DNA of 15,547 nt. Origin: Bacillota bacterium (GTDB taxonomy: Bacteria; Bacillota; Clostridia; Peptostreptococcales; Acidaminobacteraceae). The stretch covers positions 1-15,547 of the forward strand of contig JAUMXJ010000010.1 in assembly GCA_030529205.1 (NCBI GenBank), in the 5' to 3' direction. The position numbers and the translations under genes are program-made. Positions 14,127-15,547 of the stretch are shown in pieces; the first letter of the stretch is position 1; every line of letters starts with the position of its first letter. The notes beneath the pieces are model-generated. The model was not told the origin of the DNA and searched no databases. It was given only the letters and a program-made list of their open reading frames with translations.

Positions 14127-14203
14127 GGCGGCGTAGCTTAGTTGGTTAGAGCGTTCGGTTCATACCCGGAAGGTCGGTGGTTCGAATCCACTCGCCGCTA
14201 CCA
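14127..14203 (+). tRNA. tRNA-Met (anticodon CAU, elongator type)
   Basis: 77 nt with encoded CCA. Anticodon loop TTCATAC gives CAT; stem TTCGG/CCGGA contains one G-U pair. Acceptor GGCGGCG/CGCCGCT has a G1-U72 pair. The T-arm is GGTGG-TTCGAAT-CCACT. The 5' GGCGG and 3' CCGCTACCA ends resemble elongator tRNA-Met of Firmicutes; it lacks the three G-C pairs before the anticodon loop that mark initiator tRNA. tRNA-Ile2 (lysidine-modified CAU) is a less likely alternative. Confidence 0.92.
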
Positions 14204-14240
14204 TATTTTTTTTGGAATCGTTTCAATACTTCCACCACAT

Positions 14241-14315
14241 TGGGGATTCGCCAAGCGGTAAGGCACCGGACTTTGACTCCGTTATGCATAGGTTCAAATC
14301 CTATATCCCCAGCCA
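14241..14315 (+). tRNA. tRNA-Gln (anticodon UUG)
   Basis: 75 nt with encoded CCA. Acceptor TGGGGAT/ATCCCCA with the U1-A72 pair and G73 typical of tRNA-Gln. Anticodon loop CTTTGAC gives TTG; the stem CCGGA/TCCGT has a C27-U43 mismatch at its top. T-arm ATAGG-TTCAAAT-CCTAT is fully paired. Confidence 0.95.
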
Positions 14316-14317
14316 AC

Positions 14318-14349
14318 AACCTTTCCGTTATCGGAGAGGTTTTTTATTT
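14318..14349 (+). terminator. Intrinsic terminator of the tRNA operon
   Basis: Stem AACCTTTCCG (14318-14327) and CGGAGAGGTT (14332-14341), loop TTAT, with one G-U pair, followed by TTTTATTT. It lies 3 nt after the tRNA-Gln CCA end. Confidence 0.9.
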
Positions 14350-14383
14350 GCCAATAAAAAAGCAATCCTTCCGGACTGCTTTT
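14350..14383 (-). terminator. Intrinsic terminator of the TPM-domain gene
   Basis: On the minus strand AAAAGCAGTCC (plus 14373-14383) pairs with GGATTGCTTTT (plus 14358-14368) through one G-U pair, loop GGAA, and the arm continues into TTTTTTATTGG. It lies 27 bp after the stop codon of the TPM gene, back to back with the tRNA operon terminator. Confidence 0.85.
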
Positions 14384-14409
14384 CTCCTATCATGATCATG
14401 CCTTCGTAC

Positions 14410-15547
14410 TTAGAACTTTCCCCCGGCTCCGCCGCCCGAACCGCCCGAGCTTCCGCTGAACGATCCGCCGCCACCGCTGCTCTCGGATTTGACCTTGGTT
14501 CTCGTGATGGTGGTATGCGTGTACAGATCCGAGGATTGTGTGATTTTTACAGATCCCGGGACGATGTATTCCGTTGCATTGGATTTTCTCACCACAATTT
14601 TCTGACTGATCGCCGATATCGCCGTGATAATCAATGCGACAAGCGCGGATATGCCGACGCCCATCCCGAAATTCTTCATTCTTTCCGCTTTGTCGAGATC
14701 CCCGGAGAGCATTTGATCCATCAATGTGATGTGTTCGTTGACGGCATCAAAATATCGGGAATCACTCAGCAACGGCACGAAGCGATCTTTATTGTCTTCA
14801 AGCTTCTCATCCTGAATCAGATCCTGCGCCTTGCCTGTGGTGAAGGTGAAGTAGTCTCTTTCCTGCATATCGAGTCCGAACAGAATCCCGTCCTTCCTGC
14901 CGTTGTATCCGAAATCCAAGTAGTAAAACAAATCGAGCAGATATACCCTGAATTCAACATTATAACTGAGACTGTCGGAAAAAAAGTAAGCCAATTCTAC
15001 TTGGTGCTTCTGTTTGAACTGCACGATTCTCTCTTTCAGAATCCGTTCCTCTTCATCGGTCAGAATATCCGCAAAATCAAAGAGCTTGGCGTCACGGTCA
15101 TCCTGCAAAATCGCCGCTTCAATCAGGTCGATGGAATACATCACTCCTTCGAACATTCGATATTCTTTTCGGTATCCGTCGAGAACGGATGTGAAGATGT
15201 AATTCAGAGCGTTCTCATTGATGTAACTGTGCGCATCTCCGTAGAAGGTGTAAACGAACTGATCCATCGTATCGTCAACGGCAACCATAATCACCGGACC
15301 CGACTCCCCGATCCGATACTGCTCTTTCATCAAATCCAAAAATTCATAGAGCTCCATGTCCGAAGTCGAGCTCCGCAGGTCCATGGTAACGGAAAAGCCC
15401 AAATCCACTTTGGTTTTCTTGTAGAACTCCTCAAGTCGCTTTTCCAATGCCTCCATCTGGTCGCCACTGAGATAATCGGAGTAGATTCTCGTTTCCGGTG
15501 CTGAGAACGAGATCGATGTCGCAGGAAGACACAGTGCGAACAAAACG
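14410..15547 (-). CDS. TPM-domain membrane protein, 5' end outside window
   Basis: At least 378 codons are visible; the frame stays open to the right edge. The first residues (FALCLPATSISFSA) look like the end of a cleaved signal peptide, so the true start lies beyond 15547; a TTG at 15543 would cut this signal and has no visible ribosome binding site. Two TPM-like (YgcG-family) segments seem to follow each other: roughly IYSDYLSGDQMEALEKRL to about plus 15130, and a second starting at ADILTDEEERILKERI. A membrane helix (GISALVALIITAISAI, near plus 14610-14660) precedes a cytoplasmic region and a Gly/Ser-rich tail, a common ending for this family. Related proteins have been described in photosystem II repair and as phosphatases, but most bacterial members have no known role. 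Probable position: membrane, with the TPM domains outside. Confidence 0.8.
   Translation of the reverse strand, partial: VLFALCLPATSISFSAPETRIYSDYLSGDQMEALEKRLEEFYKKTKVDLGFSVTMDLRSSTSDMELYEFLDLMKEQYRIGESGPVIMVAVDDTMDQFVYTFYGDAHSYINENALNYIFTSVLDGYRKEYRMFEGVMYSIDLIEAAILQDDRDAKLFDFADILTDEEERILKERIVQFKQKHQVELAYFFSDSLSYNVEFRVYLLDLFYYLDFGYNGRKDGILFGLDMQERDYFTFTTGKAQDLIQDEKLEDNKDRFVPLLSDSRYFDAVNEHITLMDQMLSGDLDKAERMKNFGMGVGISALVALIITAISAISQKIVVRKSNATEYIVPGSVKITQSSDLYTHTTITRTKVKSESSGGGGSFSGSSGGSGGGAGGKF

Noticed and set aside
14212..15504. 430-codon plus-strand open frame
   Set aside because: It runs through tRNA-Gln and two terminators and is antisense to the TPM gene, so it is a shadow frame.
15541..15543. 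TTG as the start of the TPM gene
   Set aside because: It would leave a truncated signal peptide and the frame remains open to the edge; the gene is better treated as partial.
1..15547. CRISPR array, insertion sequence or prophage
   Set aside because: No regular repeat-spacer pattern, transposase, integrase, phage structural gene or terminal inverted repeats could be found; the tandem repeats seen have no spacers.

Overview
The window looks like a chromosomal segment of a low-to-mid GC Firmicute, most likely an obligately anaerobic member of the Clostridia. This is inferred from strong AGGAGG-type ribosome binding sites, a LytR-CpsA-Psr wall ligase, a PPi-type phosphofructokinase, a rubredoxin/desulfoferrodoxin pair instead of catalase or superoxide dismutase, and tRNA genes with encoded CCA. 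I see no phage, insertion sequence, transposase or CRISPR array. Gene density is high and no gene-free stretch exceeds about 300 bases.

Region 1 (1-6114, all minus strand, read right to left): a PPi-type phosphofructokinase with its own extended -10 promoter, a ROK-family protein whose kinase motifs are degenerate, a 14-bp tandem repeat, a membrane-anchored DUF4015 putative glycosidase, then pyrE, lspA and an LCP-family ligase with overlapping ends (pyrE/lspA 11 bp, lspA/LCP 8 bp). The theme is sugar-phosphate metabolism feeding envelope and nucleotide synthesis.

Region 2 (6294-10565, plus strand): a proline iminopeptidase whose promoter diverges from that of the phosphofructokinase gene, a SEC-C zinc-motif protein, two paralogous thioredoxin-fold (TlpA-like) lipoproteins of which only the second keeps a CxxC site, and an M42-family metallopeptidase. 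A strong bidirectional terminator (10651-10677) separates this block from the convergent next one.

Region 3 (10717-13803, minus strand): an OmpR-type response regulator, its histidine kinase, a small Hsp20 chaperone that starts at TTG with its Shine-Dalgarno inside the kinase gene, then rubredoxin (53 aa) and desulfoferrodoxin. This reads as a compact stress module: signal sensing, a holdase chaperone, and superoxide reduction with its electron donor.

Region 4 (13994-15547): a plus-strand tRNA operon Leu(UAA)-Met(CAU)-Gln(UUG) with a consensus-like promoter and an intrinsic terminator, back to back with the terminator of a minus-strand TPM-domain membrane protein that runs off the right edge.

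The best candidates for new biology are the degenerate ROK protein beside the phosphofructokinase, the duplicated TlpA-like lipoproteins with one dead CxxC, the kinase-chaperone-superoxide reductase module, and two short tandem repeats (3779-3832 and inside lspA). All functional statements come from motif reading by eye; no database search was possible.
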